Origin: Corythucha ciliata
Lineage: Eukaryota > Arthropoda > Insecta > Hemiptera > Tingidae
DNA: 64,000 nt
Assembly (NCBI GenBank): GCA_038030265.1
Contig: CM075941.1
Coordinates: forward strand, 59,187,952 to 59,251,951
Reading direction: 5' to 3'
Part shown: piece by piece, positions 11,284 to 22,290 of the stretch
Layout of the letters: every line of letters starts with the position of its first letter
Position numbering within the stretch: the first letter of the stretch is position 1
Made by a program: the position numbers and the translations under genes
Notes under the pieces: generated by a model
The model's input: the letters and a program-made list of their open reading frames with translations, nothing else
What the model was told of the DNA's origin: nothing
Database searches by the model: none

Positions 11284-12229
11284 GCAATTTTATTGCTTGA
11301 AATAATCGTCAACACCCAGAAATCTGGCATTTTTTCCGTAATTGTACGTGGCCTCCAAAATGTGTCCGTTTTACGAAAAATCGCTGTACCCAAACAGCTT
11401 TCTCAACAGATTTTCGATGTATCACAAAAACTTCCCCGTCTTCTAAGCTTCCTTTTTGCATGTTCACATTTCATGTTACCACTGACGTTTCTCACGAAAA
11501 CGTCACGAGAATGCACAAAATCCGTGTTTTTACGGAACATGGGCCATTGTCTACGGTATTCGTGAAGGATGCAGGCAGATCGGCAGTTAGTGAGAACAGG
11601 ATATCTTATCATGGAGAAGGCAAGAGGCATTTGATTTGACCCCTTCCGCCATCAGAGATTCACTAAATTGTCGCCATTCAGGGGGGGGGGGATATAATTG
11701 AATGCTGTTTGCCTACGATATCTTCTCCTTCCTAAAATATCCTGCCCTTCCCTTTCTAAAACAGTATTTTGACAGAAAAATATAGGCAGTTGCCTATGTG
11801 CCAGGTGCCAACAGTATTCGTGAAGGTTGCACAGAGATCGGCAGAAATTGATTGGGGGGGGGGGGTATAATTGAATGTCTCTTGCCTGCGATATCTTCTC
11901 CATGGTAAGATGTCCTGTTCTCACTTATTGCCGATCTCCTTGCACCTTTCACGAATACCGTAGACAATGGCCCATGTTCCGTAAAAACATGGTTTTTGTG
12001 CATTCTCGTGACGTTTTCGTGAGAAACGTCAGTGGTAACATGAAATGTGAACACGCCAAAAGGAAGCTTAGAAGACGGGGAAGTTTTTGTGATACATCGA
12101 AAATCTGTTGAGAAAGCCGTTTGGGTACAGCGACTTTTCGTAAAACGGACAAATTTTGGAGGCCACGTAAATTTATGGAAAAAATGCCAGATTTCTGGGT
12201 GTTGACGATTATTTCAAGCAATAAAATGG
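11284..12229. mobile_element. Foldback element with ~346-bp inverted arms
   Basis: The left arm (about 11284-11636) and the right arm (about 11873-12229, read on minus) match almost base for base. Both contain TTATTGCTTGAAATAATCGT, CAACAGATTTTCGATGTATC, GTTTCTCACGAAAACGTCAC and a GAACATGGGCCATTGTCTAC block. The spacer of about 240 bp holds two further units that start with G10-12 tracts (near 11683 and 11850) followed by ATAATTGAATG..ATATCTTCTCC, about 166 bp apart. The open frames that appear on both strands are mirror translations of the same arms and should not be read as genes. Confidence 0.85.
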
Positions 12230-12928
12230 CGTTTGGTGCTTTTATGGGGTGGATTTTTTGTCCTTGTGCGTCCTGTTGCTGATTCTTCGTCAGGAATCGA
12301 ATAATTCTCCGAACATTCAGGAGACTTTTGGCCAGAATGAACCACTTCCATTGACAAGTCGTTTGAAGCATCCAAAAGTCCCAACTGTATCTCAGTAGAT
12401 ACCCTTCAAACAGTATAGAGCAAAATTAGTAAGAGCATAAAGTAAAATTAGACTGTTAGTTCCATAATATAAACTTACCCTGGGTGTTTTCGTTTTAGTC
12501 CTGGTTTTTTCCTTTTAGTACTCAAGAACAAATTATTTTTCCCCTTATTTGTCTTCCTTGGGGCCATGTTGTATATACTAATAAGTAATATCAACTCACA
12601 AATTCCTATAGTTCCTATAGGATTCGATTACTGTAATGTGCTCTAAATCGCGCCAATTGCCGTGTCACGGTTTCTCCAGCTGAAACGTGTGGAATAGAAG
12701 AGAACACTCTCCCCTCGAAGTTTTTAGCCTGCTAGAGGTCTTTGTTTGTCGTAAGTCAAAAAATGACAGTTATGTCTAGTCAGCAACTTTTGAGGTAGAG
12801 CTTCTGTACTCCCTGTAAACACAGCTCGCAGGATTAGCTAAGGGATTGAGGTACAACTTCCAGTAATTTTTTTAAACGTGTGTTAAATTTTTGTACCTAC
12901 TCTTGAATGAGCATTCGAAATTAGGAAT

Positions 12929-13012
12929 GTAAGACCCCCGTTCACAAGCTCTGTGTTATGCGTCTGTGGAGTCTATGAAACGTATCAAAATGCTTCATTT
13001 TTTGAGGGAATA
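12929..13012 (+). repeat. Short repeat starting CCCCCGTTCACAAGCTC, copy 1
   Basis: GACCCCCGTTCACAAGCTC opens this copy and recurs at 60799-60835. The rest (TCAAAATGCTTCATTTTTTG block) matches the minus strand of 22189-22290. Copies are partial, which suggests a small MITE family. Confidence 0.6.
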
Positions 13013-13866
13013 TTTTTATTGGACTTGGAGATGAACAAAATATAATCACAGGGGTTCAATCAGCAATAATTTCATTAGTTTTATATCGAACGAATGCTGA
13101 GATCATAAACCATTTGTTTTCAATTGACGACAAACATTCTTATGTTATGTATGTAAGGTATGTAACCATGTTAAATTTAATAATATTATTAAAAAATTTA
13201 GGTAAAAATATTCCAGTACGGCACTCTGGAAATAAGGAAATTATCCCAGAAGGGTGAGGGGTTGCTTGAAATGTGCCTACAGACTGCAGAAAAAACAAAG
13301 TTAAATCTTACAAATTTTACAGACCAAGTCACTTTTTTAAGAAGTCTCCATTCCATTCCCCTGTCCCAGTCATTGGCTGATTTTAAGTCTCGAAAAAATG
13401 GTAATGTGTTTTATGCCAAATGTTTATGACTAGAAAATGCTGACCCTCGGGCTGGATAAATATAATGTGCCCATCAGACCTGACGCATGACACGATTGGA
13501 AGTGCTATTGTTTCTTAATAAAAACAATTCAGTGAGTACTTAGGTACGTAATTCTCTCTCTCTGCATTTTCCGACAATTTTATTTGTTGTTTGCTAGGCA
13601 CCTACACATTTTACTCTGATTCATAAAATGTTGAAGAGATATAACAAAAATTCCTTGGGCAACGGAACGCTTGTACCCGGAGAACAAGGATTTCAGTTTC
13701 AACCGATAAAAAACGGACGAAGAATAATTTAATTTGGGTACTCGGGAAACATAGAAGAATAAGTAATACGTGGAAGAAAATGTAATAATACTCGTCAATG
13801 TAAATAGCTGTGGAACCCCATAAAACCGTGTCATGTAGATACATACATACTTTGTAAGAAGGAGAA

Positions 13867-13900
13867 GTAGAAGAAGAAGAAGAAGAAGAAGAAGAAAAAA
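13867..13900. repeat. (GAA)n microsatellite
   Basis: About 10 GAA units followed by an A-run. Confidence 0.95.
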
Positions 13901-14025
13901 AAAGCGGTATTTCAGGATCTATCCCGAATGAGTGGTAGACACCACTCAGGCACTATAAAACGCGAGTACGGAAACACGCAAATCGGCGCCATATTTTGTC
14001 CCTCATACGATTATAATTATCACCT

Positions 14026-14164
14026 GGGGCCCTATTCTCTAACTCCGAAGCAATAGCTTTGTATCAGCCATATGTTTATTTCATTAATTTTCTTCAAACA
14101 AATGAATGAAATAAACACATGGCTGGCGAAAAAAATATTGCTTGTTGTTAGAGAATAGGACCCC
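14026..14164. mobile_element. Small palindromic MITE
   Basis: The left end GGGGCCCTATTCTCTAAC (14026-14043) matches the right end read on minus (14164-14147) at 17 of 18 positions. The match continues inward in blocks (AAGCAATA, CAGCCATRTGTTTATTTCATT), so the whole 139 bp folds into one hairpin. No coding capacity. The flanks CCT..TGG do not give a clear target duplication, so the superfamily is open. Confidence 0.75.
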
Positions 14165-14443
14165 TGGTCTCATTGGTAAGTGGGGTATTTTTATTTATTT
14201 CGACCGCGTTCGACGTTTGTTTGTTGTTACGATGACAATTTTTTCATTCATGGTATTGTGTTTACCCTAACGACTGAGGGACAAAATTTGGCGCTGAAAT
14301 CCGTGTTGCCGTACCTGTGTTTTAAAGGTTCTCTAGCAAGAGAAATGAAATTGTTAATAATATGTTGGAAATCAATTCTTTGAATACCGGAGTGTTGGCT
14401 TGTAAAGGGAGGAGTTCAAGTCTGGTGTTGAAGAGGGCCGATG

Positions 14444-14757
14444 AGTCACCCCTCCCGTACACACCACCCTGACTGGCATTTTTCTCTTTCGGGCGATGTT
14501 TTTGGACCAAAATCAAAAACCAAATACATTTCGTATTCAAGATTTTACGCTGCTTCTTGGTATAATCCAGTTTTCTCCAAAAATATATTTTTTCAAATTT
14601 TGAATTTAAAATTTCCGGGCTAGAGTCATTTTAAAAATCAGCGACTCAATTTCCTTATAATTGTTGGCATCAATGAGTAGGAATCAATTTACAAAAACAA
14701 AATCGATCAATTTTTGCGACCGTGAGAAGTAGAATCGTTTGGCTAGCGCAGTGGCGC
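14444..14757 (+). repeat. Dispersed repeat, copy 2 (inverted partner at 470-798)
   Basis: See the copy at 470-798. This copy lacks about 30 bp present in the other between CACC and CATTTTTCTC, and has a shorter A/T run after the GGGCGATG block. No gene. Confidence 0.75.
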
Positions 14758-15436
14758 GATCTCTTGAGACAGAAACTCACTAGAGGCCTATGGACTTTAG
14801 CCTTAATGTTCTATTCGCCGATCAAACGGGCAGTAGATAGCGCTCTTATTATTCATATTAAGGTTTGTACTTGGGGAGGTTTTGTTTAAATTTAACAGGC
14901 TTCAGTCTGTGTTTACTGAATTTATCCAAGGAAGTGCTGGTATTTCAGGAGTTTTTACTTCTATTAATTATTTTATGCCAAAAATGGATCACTATCATGC
15001 GTACGCTGCTACAAGTAACATCGGGAAAACGATCAGTCGAGTTGTCTGAGCCCCCAGAGCTCCAACAACGACCGCACTCCGCACAATGAATGTCTCGTTC
15101 CACAATTTTCCTGCTGAAGGAAAATTGAAATAAAACTGGCTGGTCGTCCTAGGGACGAGCAAGATTGAAACACCCGGCAGGATAAAACATTTATACGGAA
15201 CTTGGGGCGCTTTGGAATGGCAGCACGACAGAACCGGTTTTGCCTCGTACATAAGTGGATGACTTTGTCCCGTCTTTAATATTGACACAAATCTCGTGCT
15301 GCAGACAGTCCAAAATTGATGTCAACACTTAAACTCTCGTGCTCGCAGATCACTAAACATTCTACCAAATGAGTGGACTTGAGGATTGCGGATCCTTCGT
15401 TGAGAGGACGTTAATAATCCCAAATGAATTGTATTA
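14758..15436. other. Non-coding spacer, nothing recognised
   Basis: Open frames here are short, overlap on both strands and show no family motif. Confidence 0.45.
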
Positions 15437-15444
15437 TTCGTGGG

Positions 15445-16844
15445 TAGTGATGGGTTTACACCGGGAAAATAAAATTTCGGGTTTTTTCCCTGGGAAAATA
15501 CCGGGAAAAAACCCAATTTGGGAAAATACTGGGTTTTTATTCGTTTTTCACTCAATGTTGCAACAGACTCAGCAAATGAATAATAAACAAACGACTATAG
15601 GTATTTATTACACCCATAGAATCATACGAACTCTCTGTTTGCTCAAAAATTGTTAAAATTCTAGCCGTTACGGAAGGCAAAGCTGAAGCCGAGCCTTGCC
15701 ACCAAATGTCCATTATTTTTCTATTGGAATTCTTCGCCTGAGGTTTCCTCGTTTGATGACGATGATGATGATTCAGATGCCGTTGCATCAGTTTCGTTGG
15801 GCCTGCCGAACCTGTTTTCGGTATCCCAGCGTCCAAGAAGGTTTGAGGAGTCACTGCTTTCTGTATTACTTCTTCGACGATTTTGAATTTTCCAATTGTG
15901 GGACAGATAGGTCAGTTTTCTGGCTTGATCAGTCGTTAAACGGTTTCTTTTTTATTAACAACAGTGACATGATGCTTTATGTGTCGTGAGAAAAAGAAAC
16001 TGCCACGGAGCGGGAATCGAACCCGGACACCGTATCTCCGGTACGGCTCTCAGACCACCAAGACACCGCGGCGACCAGGAACCACTCAACTCCGGGCCAT
16101 CTCTTTCCCCCACGACAACACCATGTTTTGTTTGCTCGGTCCCGGTTTCTTTTTTTGCTGTTCATTCAAGAAAACGTGCCAAAGGATCTTTCTGTCGCAG
16201 CTGATAAAATTCTAACCGCAACGGAAAACAAAGTTGAAGTCGAACTAAGTCCTTGCCACCAAACACTTGGCGTGACCGCCGAGGCACTTTCCCACAAAAA
16301 TGTCTTCCCCCAGAGTTCATCCTTGGATAGTAGGCCAAATCCACCATCGCTTTATCGACATAAACCTTCATCTGTGTGGCAACCTTATGAATTTTTCGTG
16401 CCTTCTATTTGCTCGTCTTGCTCAGCAGCGTCCCCTATGATGATGGGCCCAGGAGTGTCGCAGCGTAATGAATACAACTTTTAACGCTGGAGTCTATTCT
16501 GTCTTTCAGTTTTCGTAGAATCAGGGACTGTACATTCTTGGAAAGTGGCGACCGAGGTAAATTTTCAGCGAGCTTTAGCTCAATGTGGCGTAATGCGAGA
16601 TGAACTATCTCTATGGAGCAGATAGAAACTTCTCAGAGTTGAGGGAAAGGTTACAAGAGGCTGCGCGAGGAAAAAAACTCACACTTTGAGGCTGAATTCT
16701 CCAATTTCTGCAGAGATAAGTTCTATTCAAATTGAACGAATAAAAACCCAATTCGGGTGGGAAAATACTTTCTTGGGAAAAAACCGGGTTTTTCCCAAAA
16801 AACGGGAATATTCCCAACGGGTTTTTTCCCTTGACCCATCACTA
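15445..16844. mobile_element. Non-autonomous hAT-like element with 8-bp target duplication
   Basis: Left end TAGTGATGGGT (15445) and right end ACCCATCACTA (ending 16844) are exact inverted repeats. TTCGTGGG stands directly outside on both sides (15437-15444 and 16845-16852), a perfect 8-bp duplication as hAT elements make. Subterminal blocks rich in GGGAAAA and GGGTTTTT are also inverted, including ATTGGGTTTTTATTCG-like sequence at about 15525-15545 and 16735-16755. No hAT transposase is present, so mobilisation would be in trans. A block of about 58 bp (AAAATTCTA..CCTTGCCACCAAA) occurs twice in direct orientation, at 15655-15712 and 16204-16262. Confidence 0.85.
16001..16077 (-). repeat. tRNA-like (SINE-head or pseudo-tRNA) sequence
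   Basis: On minus the sequence folds as a tRNA: acceptor GCCGCGG pairs with CCGTGGC followed by A, a short D arm contains the A-box-like TGTCTTGGTGG, anticodon stem CCGTA/TACGG encloses loop CCGGAGA, and the T arm has the B-box GGGTTCGATTCCC. The loop has C instead of U at position 33, one T-stem pair is broken and one base is extra before the acceptor, so a working tRNA is unlikely. It sits inside the hAT-like element, between short inverted motifs (GTCGTGAGAAA near 15983; its partner near 16107-16122). Confidence 0.6.
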
Positions 16845-16852
16845 TTCGTGGG

Positions 16853-17421
16853 AAATTAACAATTTCGGAGTCATGTTCGTTTGAAATGCATTCAACTAGC
16901 TGTCGAATGCTAGTAGCGAATAAATACTATAGAAACATTAAACTTCCTGCTGTTATCAGTAAGAGCAAATTGTCACACAATCATTTACAAACCTTAGATA
17001 TAACTTCCTTACCAGTCACCAGGAGGCAGCCACTCCGATTTGACTCGCGAATTGTGTACCAGCTTACAGCTGATGAAGAAGGAAATAAAAGAGAGAGAGA
17101 GAGAGAGAGTGAGAGAAAAAAAATAAAAAATGCGAGTCCCTCGAACCCGTCGATGACGGCGATCTTGGGAAGAGAAAAATGAAAAAAGGAAAATAGAGAA
17201 AGGGAAAGGAAGTCGTGTTTATTTCCACTGAGTAGGTTCTAAGAAATTTAAATGTGTCTCGTGTAGCTTCCTCATTAAGTAATTCACTAGGTTAATGCAC
17301 TAGCTGTGGGAATAGAGCGTAAGATTCCTTTTGTACTAGGATAAGCATTTTTACCATAAATTGTACGTTTATTACGTTTTACTGTTCCGAGTTTTTTAAT
17401 GTTCCAGGAGGCCACCCCTCG

Positions 17422-17488
<67 letters not shown>

Positions 17489-17924
17489 TGTCTAAGGGAG
17501 CACACCCGATGGCCATCAGATACCTCCCTCCCCTGAACCAGCTCTACAACACCACGCCATCGAACGCTGCCGTCCGTCAAGACGTCTGCCTCCGCGGCGA
17601 GGTCCGAGGCGAGAGGAGAGCAGTTTGTTACGACGAAGACGCGCCGCCGGTCACCGCCCCCGGGAAGCCGGCCCCAAGCGCTCTCCCCCCGACGCGTCGA
17701 CAAAGGCGAAAGAGTGGGAAATGGGAGGGAGCGGAAAATAGAGACTCATAAAAGAAAGGAGACGGGAAAATCTCGAATCTCGGGGAGTTTTTAGTTCTGT
17801 TTCTCTGCGGACAATTGAGTTTTGCCTTGTTATTTTTGTGGACAATTTTAAATAAGGCTTCGTCGGGTGTGGTCCCAAAATAAAGTAATTAGTTTGACCT
17901 GTAGCTGTTTATCCCTCTTCCACC
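16853..17924. other. Non-coding, with (GA)n and a GC-rich patch
   Basis: (GA)n at about 17092-17110 and a 64-base A run at 17422-17485, followed at once by a GC-rich, CpG-containing patch (17486-17700). No open frame in the patch has a recognised motif. Confidence 0.5.
17422..17485. repeat. Poly(A) run of 64
   Basis: An uninterrupted run of 64 A, preceded by CCACCCCTCG and followed by GCTTGTCTAAGG. It could be the tail of a retroposed sequence lying to its left, but no AATAAA signal or recognisable parent was found. Confidence 0.9.
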
Positions 17925-18148
17925 CCTTGCCTTATCCCGGTGGGGTCCCGGTTAGAGCGGAAACTGGTGACAATATTGTAGCCTGTCAGACTGTATTGCT
18001 TGCGAAGGTGAAACCATGTCTCACAAACTGCGGCGAGATGAATATTATTTTCTTTCAAAAAATGTTCAAATTCTTCCAATTTTGATGCTAATGACAGCGC
18101 GTTCCATTGAACAATATGTAAAAAGCTTGGTATACCAATCGTGTTCAT
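17925..18148 (-). pseudogene. LINE endonuclease domain fragment
   Basis: The minus-strand frame contains IVQWNALSLASKLEEFEHFL, then NNIHLAAVCETWF and YNIVTSFRSNRD. This matches the start of the APE-type endonuclease of non-LTR retrotransposons (WN.., the L..PDII..ET-type block, then the G(Y/F) block). The metal-binding Glu of the ET motif is present. The domain stops after about 70 residues, so this is a 5' fragment with no reverse transcriptase attached. Confidence 0.75.
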
Positions 18149-18616
18149 GTTGTTTTACATTTTGGGCTTAATTTCTCCATTAACAGTTTTTTCAAATCGA
18201 CTTCTGACATGTTGGGATTCGAACTTATACTTTTAAAAAGAGAGTAAACTTCATCAACTAACTATTCGTAGATTAGTGGTGTGGTTATGCGCTCGTATAC
18301 TAGTGGTGATGCTCCCACTCTTTCGTAAGCTAATTCTGTTTTGAGATTTATGACAACCCCCTCCCCTCATTACCGCCACCATTTACAAACTCAACAACAC
18401 CACACACACGCCCACCGTTTCGACAACGTTATTAGTTGATGGGAACAGCTCCTCTAGGTCCTTATCATCTATTTTGGAACGGACATTCGGAACACTCAAA
18501 ACCTGGGAACCTGCCGTGAACACGCACGAGGCATAATTGTGACTTGTTTGACCGGTTTATTCATATGTCCTTGATTCCACTTCACGTCAATAAAGTGAGC
18601 TCACCCCCTCACCACC
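18149..18616. other. Non-coding spacer before the gap
   Basis: Nothing recognised. Confidence 0.4.
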
Positions 18617-19116
18617 NNNNNNNNNNNNNNNNNNNNNNNNNNNNNNNNNNNNNNNNNNNNNNNNNNNNNNNNNNNNNNNNNNNNNNNNNNNNNNNNNNNN
18701 NNNNNNNNNNNNNNNNNNNNNNNNNNNNNNNNNNNNNNNNNNNNNNNNNNNNNNNNNNNNNNNNNNNNNNNNNNNNNNNNNNNNNNNNNNNNNNNNNNNN
18801 NNNNNNNNNNNNNNNNNNNNNNNNNNNNNNNNNNNNNNNNNNNNNNNNNNNNNNNNNNNNNNNNNNNNNNNNNNNNNNNNNNNNNNNNNNNNNNNNNNNN
18901 NNNNNNNNNNNNNNNNNNNNNNNNNNNNNNNNNNNNNNNNNNNNNNNNNNNNNNNNNNNNNNNNNNNNNNNNNNNNNNNNNNNNNNNNNNNNNNNNNNNN
19001 NNNNNNNNNNNNNNNNNNNNNNNNNNNNNNNNNNNNNNNNNNNNNNNNNNNNNNNNNNNNNNNNNNNNNNNNNNNNNNNNNNNNNNNNNNNNNNNNNNNN
19101 NNNNNNNNNNNNNNNN
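18617..19116. other. Assembly gap (500 N)
   Basis: Exactly 500 N, a conventional length for a gap of unknown size. A BEL/Pao fragment starts directly at its right edge, so part of that element may lie in the gap. Confidence 0.99.
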
Positions 19117-19459
19117 TTGTTTGAGAAGAAAATTTTGGATCTTATCAGCTAGAAGAATCGTTCGTAAATTAGTTTTCAATTGTGTAACTTGTTATAAAAC
19201 TAAGCCTCATTTTAATTCCCCTCTCATGGGGTCACTCCCTAGTTCAAAAACTCAACAAATTAGACCTTTCTCAAAAGTTTCAATTGACTTAGGAGGTCCC
19301 TTCATGGTAAAAGAATCAAAATTACGGAAGGCTCGATTAAGTAAAGCTTACTTTGTAATTTTTGTATGTATGGCAACGAAAGCCGTCCATATCGAATTGA
19401 TTTCAGATCTCTCGACTAATAGTTTCCTCTGTGAACTAGGGATATTTCTTAAGTTTTAA
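19117..19459 (+). pseudogene. BEL/Pao retrotransposon integrase fragment
   Basis: The frame starting at the gap edge reads RRKFWILSARRIVRKLVFNC then VTCYKTK, the zinc-binding region and its link. SKVSIDLGGPF follows with the first catalytic Asp, and KAYFVIFVCMATKAVHIELI is a strong BEL/Pao integrase signature. It ends after DLSTNSFLCEL, where the sequence changes to unrelated minisatellite, so the second catalytic Asp and the Glu are missing. Confidence 0.85.
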
Positions 19460-19489
19460 AGCCGCATGTTGTTGCGCTTAATCACAATT

Positions 19490-19650
19490 ATATCCAAGAA
19501 TTAGCGTTTTTCTCGTTTTTTGGCCGAAAGAACTAGTTGTGCAAAATTTCAGGCATTTTTCTCAATTTTAGCGTTTTTTCCCTTCAATTTCATCTGCGAA
19601 TTAGCACTTTTTGTGTATTCTTTCCACAAATTCGCATTTCTTAACTAATT
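19490..19650 (+). repeat. ~30-bp minisatellite family A, small patch
   Basis: Units such as GAATTAGCGTTTTTCTCG and TTTCTCAATTTTAGCG recur about every 30 bp. This is the same family as the large arrays at 49.5 and 56.3 kb. Confidence 0.7.
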
Positions 19651-19829
19651 TTTCTCTCTTACTCTACTCACCGAGTTACCGTTTGTATCATTGCATGCGA
19701 ACTTACTGTAGTCATCGGATCCGCCATTATGCCCTTCTTGAATAGATGCCTACGGACAGCATAGTGGCCCGTAAACATCCCCACTTAGATCACGCCAATG
19801 TAGAGACAACAGTCAAGCTGTTGCTCCTC

Positions 19830-20695
19830 TATCCCAACTTCTAATGAACAACCTCGCCTGCCTGCATGCCGATGTTTCTTGACAGGAACTAATCGCAACA
19901 CTGTCTGCCCAGTTTTTTATCTGACGCTGTCCTACTTTCTTTGAAACTGCAATGAACGACTTCGGTCCCACGTTGCTAAGTGAAGCTCCTCTTTTAGCCA
20001 GCATGCGTCCTCCCTATCGTTACCTTCAAAACCTCTATGGCCTGGAATCCACGCTAAACTAACGCTGATCCCCAGTTCCTGTACCTCTGAGATCACACGA
20101 CGACAGTCAGCCACCAGTGCTGAATCCACGACTGGTTTTTACGATGGCCCCTAAAGCCTCCTGACTGTCCGTGTACACCTTAACGTTTTTAAACCTGACA
20201 TGTTTCCTTACAATCTCCAAGAGACAATCCAGAATCGCCGTAATTTCAGCCTCGAACACCGTTGCCCAGTTTCCGAGGTGCCGACAGTGTTCTACTCCCA
20301 GCTGTGGAATCCAGACCCCACACCCTGTTGCACCCGTTTCCAGTTTCGAGCCATCCGTATAACAGTCCAGATCATCCTCCTGGACACTGAACCCCTCCCT
20401 ACTACACACCTTTACCTGAACCGATATTCCTAGATCCAAGACGCTTCACTATCCTATCTCTTTTCATCTGAGTGATAGGCGCCGCTTCATGCATCTCAGC
20501 TGCTCTCTCCCTGTAGAAACCTACTTACCGTGGGTTTTCAAATTATAGCATGCCTCCATTGCTCGTACATTCACTTCTAGGTAAAGTGGACGCAACCTCA
20601 ACGTCACTTCCATGGCTGCAGTAAGCGTGGCCCATAATTGGCCTGCGGCCTCCCACGAGACCAAGGCCCCATAAATGCACACAGTTACTATACTC
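19830..20695 (-). pseudogene. LINE 3' fragment: end of reverse transcriptase region plus RNase H
   Basis: From right to left on minus: about 20690-20440 gives the late pol region (SWEAAGQLWATLTAAMEVTL and RAMEACYNLK). The RNase H domain follows with CYTDGSKLETGATGCGVWI (first Asp), AEITAILDCL (Glu), VYTDSQEALGA (second Asp), and SLAWIPGHRGFEGND in a shifted frame. MLAKRGASLSN then continues in a third frame. RNase H after RT is typical of I, R1 and LOA-type LINEs. At least two frameshifts and several stops make it dead. Confidence 0.8.
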
Positions 20696-21048
20696 GCACT
20701 GATCTCAAGAATATTTGCCGGAAGTTATAGAGTGGCGAGTTATAGCGTGGAAGACGTCCTTGGAACAAGGCTGGCATTGAGAATGGCGTAAGCCGAAAGC
20801 GCTCTGCCTGATAAAATTCGTTTGTGAGTGTAGACCACATCTCCCCAAGGAGTCATTTGCGGAAACGATGTGTAAAAAAAATTAGAGGACGCTCAAACCA
20901 CACACAGTTACTGCTGACACCATTTGACAAAATATTTTCTGAAGGTGGAAATGTTCAAAGAATTCCAACTGAGTATTAGGCTAATAGAAGCAAGTCATAT
21001 ACAAATATCCAAAAACGAGCGTTTCGCGTTACCGTCAGGCTGATTTAC

Positions 21049-21203
21049 TCGACTTTAAACGGCCCGACGAAGTCGGCATGTACCAAGCCGCTTCCTTGGG
21101 CTTCAGGAGTGTGGATTGCTTGATCATCATGTGCAAATTCATAATATGCATTTTCCATTCGCCGTAAATCGTAGTGCAGCCGATGGGGTCTATACAAATG
21201 CAT
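21049..21203 (-). CDS. Exon-like stretch of unknown gene
   Basis: On minus, a T-rich tract ending TTTTTTAGTAG is followed by ATG and an open stretch encoding YDLRRMENAYYEF then HDDQAIHTPEAQ and VHADFVGPFKV, ending at GTCGA/GTAAATC, a fair splice donor. Residue composition is more protein-like than in the surrounding frames. I do not recognise the family, and no partner exon was found nearby. It may be a host exon, a decayed element, or chance. Confidence 0.25.
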
Positions 21204-22188
21204 CTACTAAAAAACCGGATTAGTTACTGGTGATACTTGTCCCTTTTCCCTAATAGACGCCATGTGCACTGACACCGACAAGCGGAACTTCAAATTAAGG
21301 GGTTTTTCGGTTTTTCCGACTTTTCCTTTAGCTCGCGGCCCCAGGACACGTTAGCGTGAAATGTAATATTCATTTCCCAATATTTTCATAATGCGTTATC
21401 TCGTGAATTCAACGTTTTTCCAAACTGACCGGAATTTGTGTTACTTCTTCCCACAAGTGCATGCTATGATAGCGTATGCCACCGGTTTCGTCACGTCCAA
21501 ATGGAGGCAGACAATTTTTGTCACTATTAGAGAGTTATTATCGATTTTATGCGCTGAGTAAGTAAATTATGCAAATGGTTGCACTCTTTACATCGCTGGC
21601 TATTGGTCTATTACTCCATATTGCTGGTGTAATAATGTTCTTTCATTTTTATGTTGTATAGGTATGTCAGTGGGGACTCCGAGTCAGCGTATTGTTCCTC
21701 CCTACTAATAGCCGCTAGTCAGTCTCGGTTCAGGCTCTGTGTTCAAGTCAACCATCGTCTTCAGCTACAGCATTTTCTTGCTTCCTTTGATTAGCCATAT
21801 TTTCGTAATCGTAGTCTTTAAGTTATTTTACACTGATGCCCGTTCGACCAAAGGTGTTTAAAGTTTAGTTTAGCTCTAAGGTGAGCTTAAGAGCTTAAAC
21901 GTCAATCAGAATTTGCTATTTTGAACGTACGAGTTATGCATTAGTTTTGTGAGAATTAATTTTTTATAAGAATCACTAATTTTTGTTAAATTAATGCACT
22001 GTCGACTAAAGAGAGGGAAGGAATGGGAGTTTTTGATTCGGGGCTTTAGAGCTAAAGGTAAATTTCGTGAAGACCCCAATCCCCATGGCCCTTGAAATGT
22101 GGTCAATAGATAACAATCTCCTCTTTTTCCTTGTATCTGATTTTCTAGTTATATTGTATGCATTTCATGTTCATTTTTTAGTTCACAA

Positions 22189-22290
22189 GCTCTATGTACG
22201 CGATCTGCAACAAACAATTCCCTCGAAAAATGAAGCGTTTTGATAGGCTGCATAAACTCCATAGGCGCAAAGCACATGATTTGTGAATGG
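22189..22290. repeat. Short repeat with GTTCACAA / TTGTGAAT ends, copy 2
   Basis: Starts GTTCACAAGCTCTATGTAC and ends ATGATTTGTGAATGGGGC, imperfect inverted termini. Its minus strand matches 12935-13012. About 100 bp, no coding capacity; probably a MITE. Confidence 0.55.

Larger units (their letters stand above)
12230..14025. other. Non-coding AT-rich spacer
   Basis: No supported gene. It includes one partial copy of a short repeat starting CCCCCGTTCACAAGCTC (12929-13012, listed separately) and a GAA microsatellite at 13867-13900. Confidence 0.5.

Noticed and set aside
11293..12371. Several similar ORFs on both strands (about 75-140 codons)
   Set aside because: They are translations of the two arms of the foldback element; mirror ORFs with identical peptides reflect the inverted repeat, not genes.
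15979..16484. Overlapping Arg/Pro-rich ORFs on plus
   Set aside because: They run through the tRNA-like block and the duplicated segment of the hAT-like element; no conserved domain.
17287..17751. GC-rich ORFs on both strands, one containing a Phe run
   Set aside because: The Phe run is the translated 64-base poly(A); no recognisable protein on either strand.
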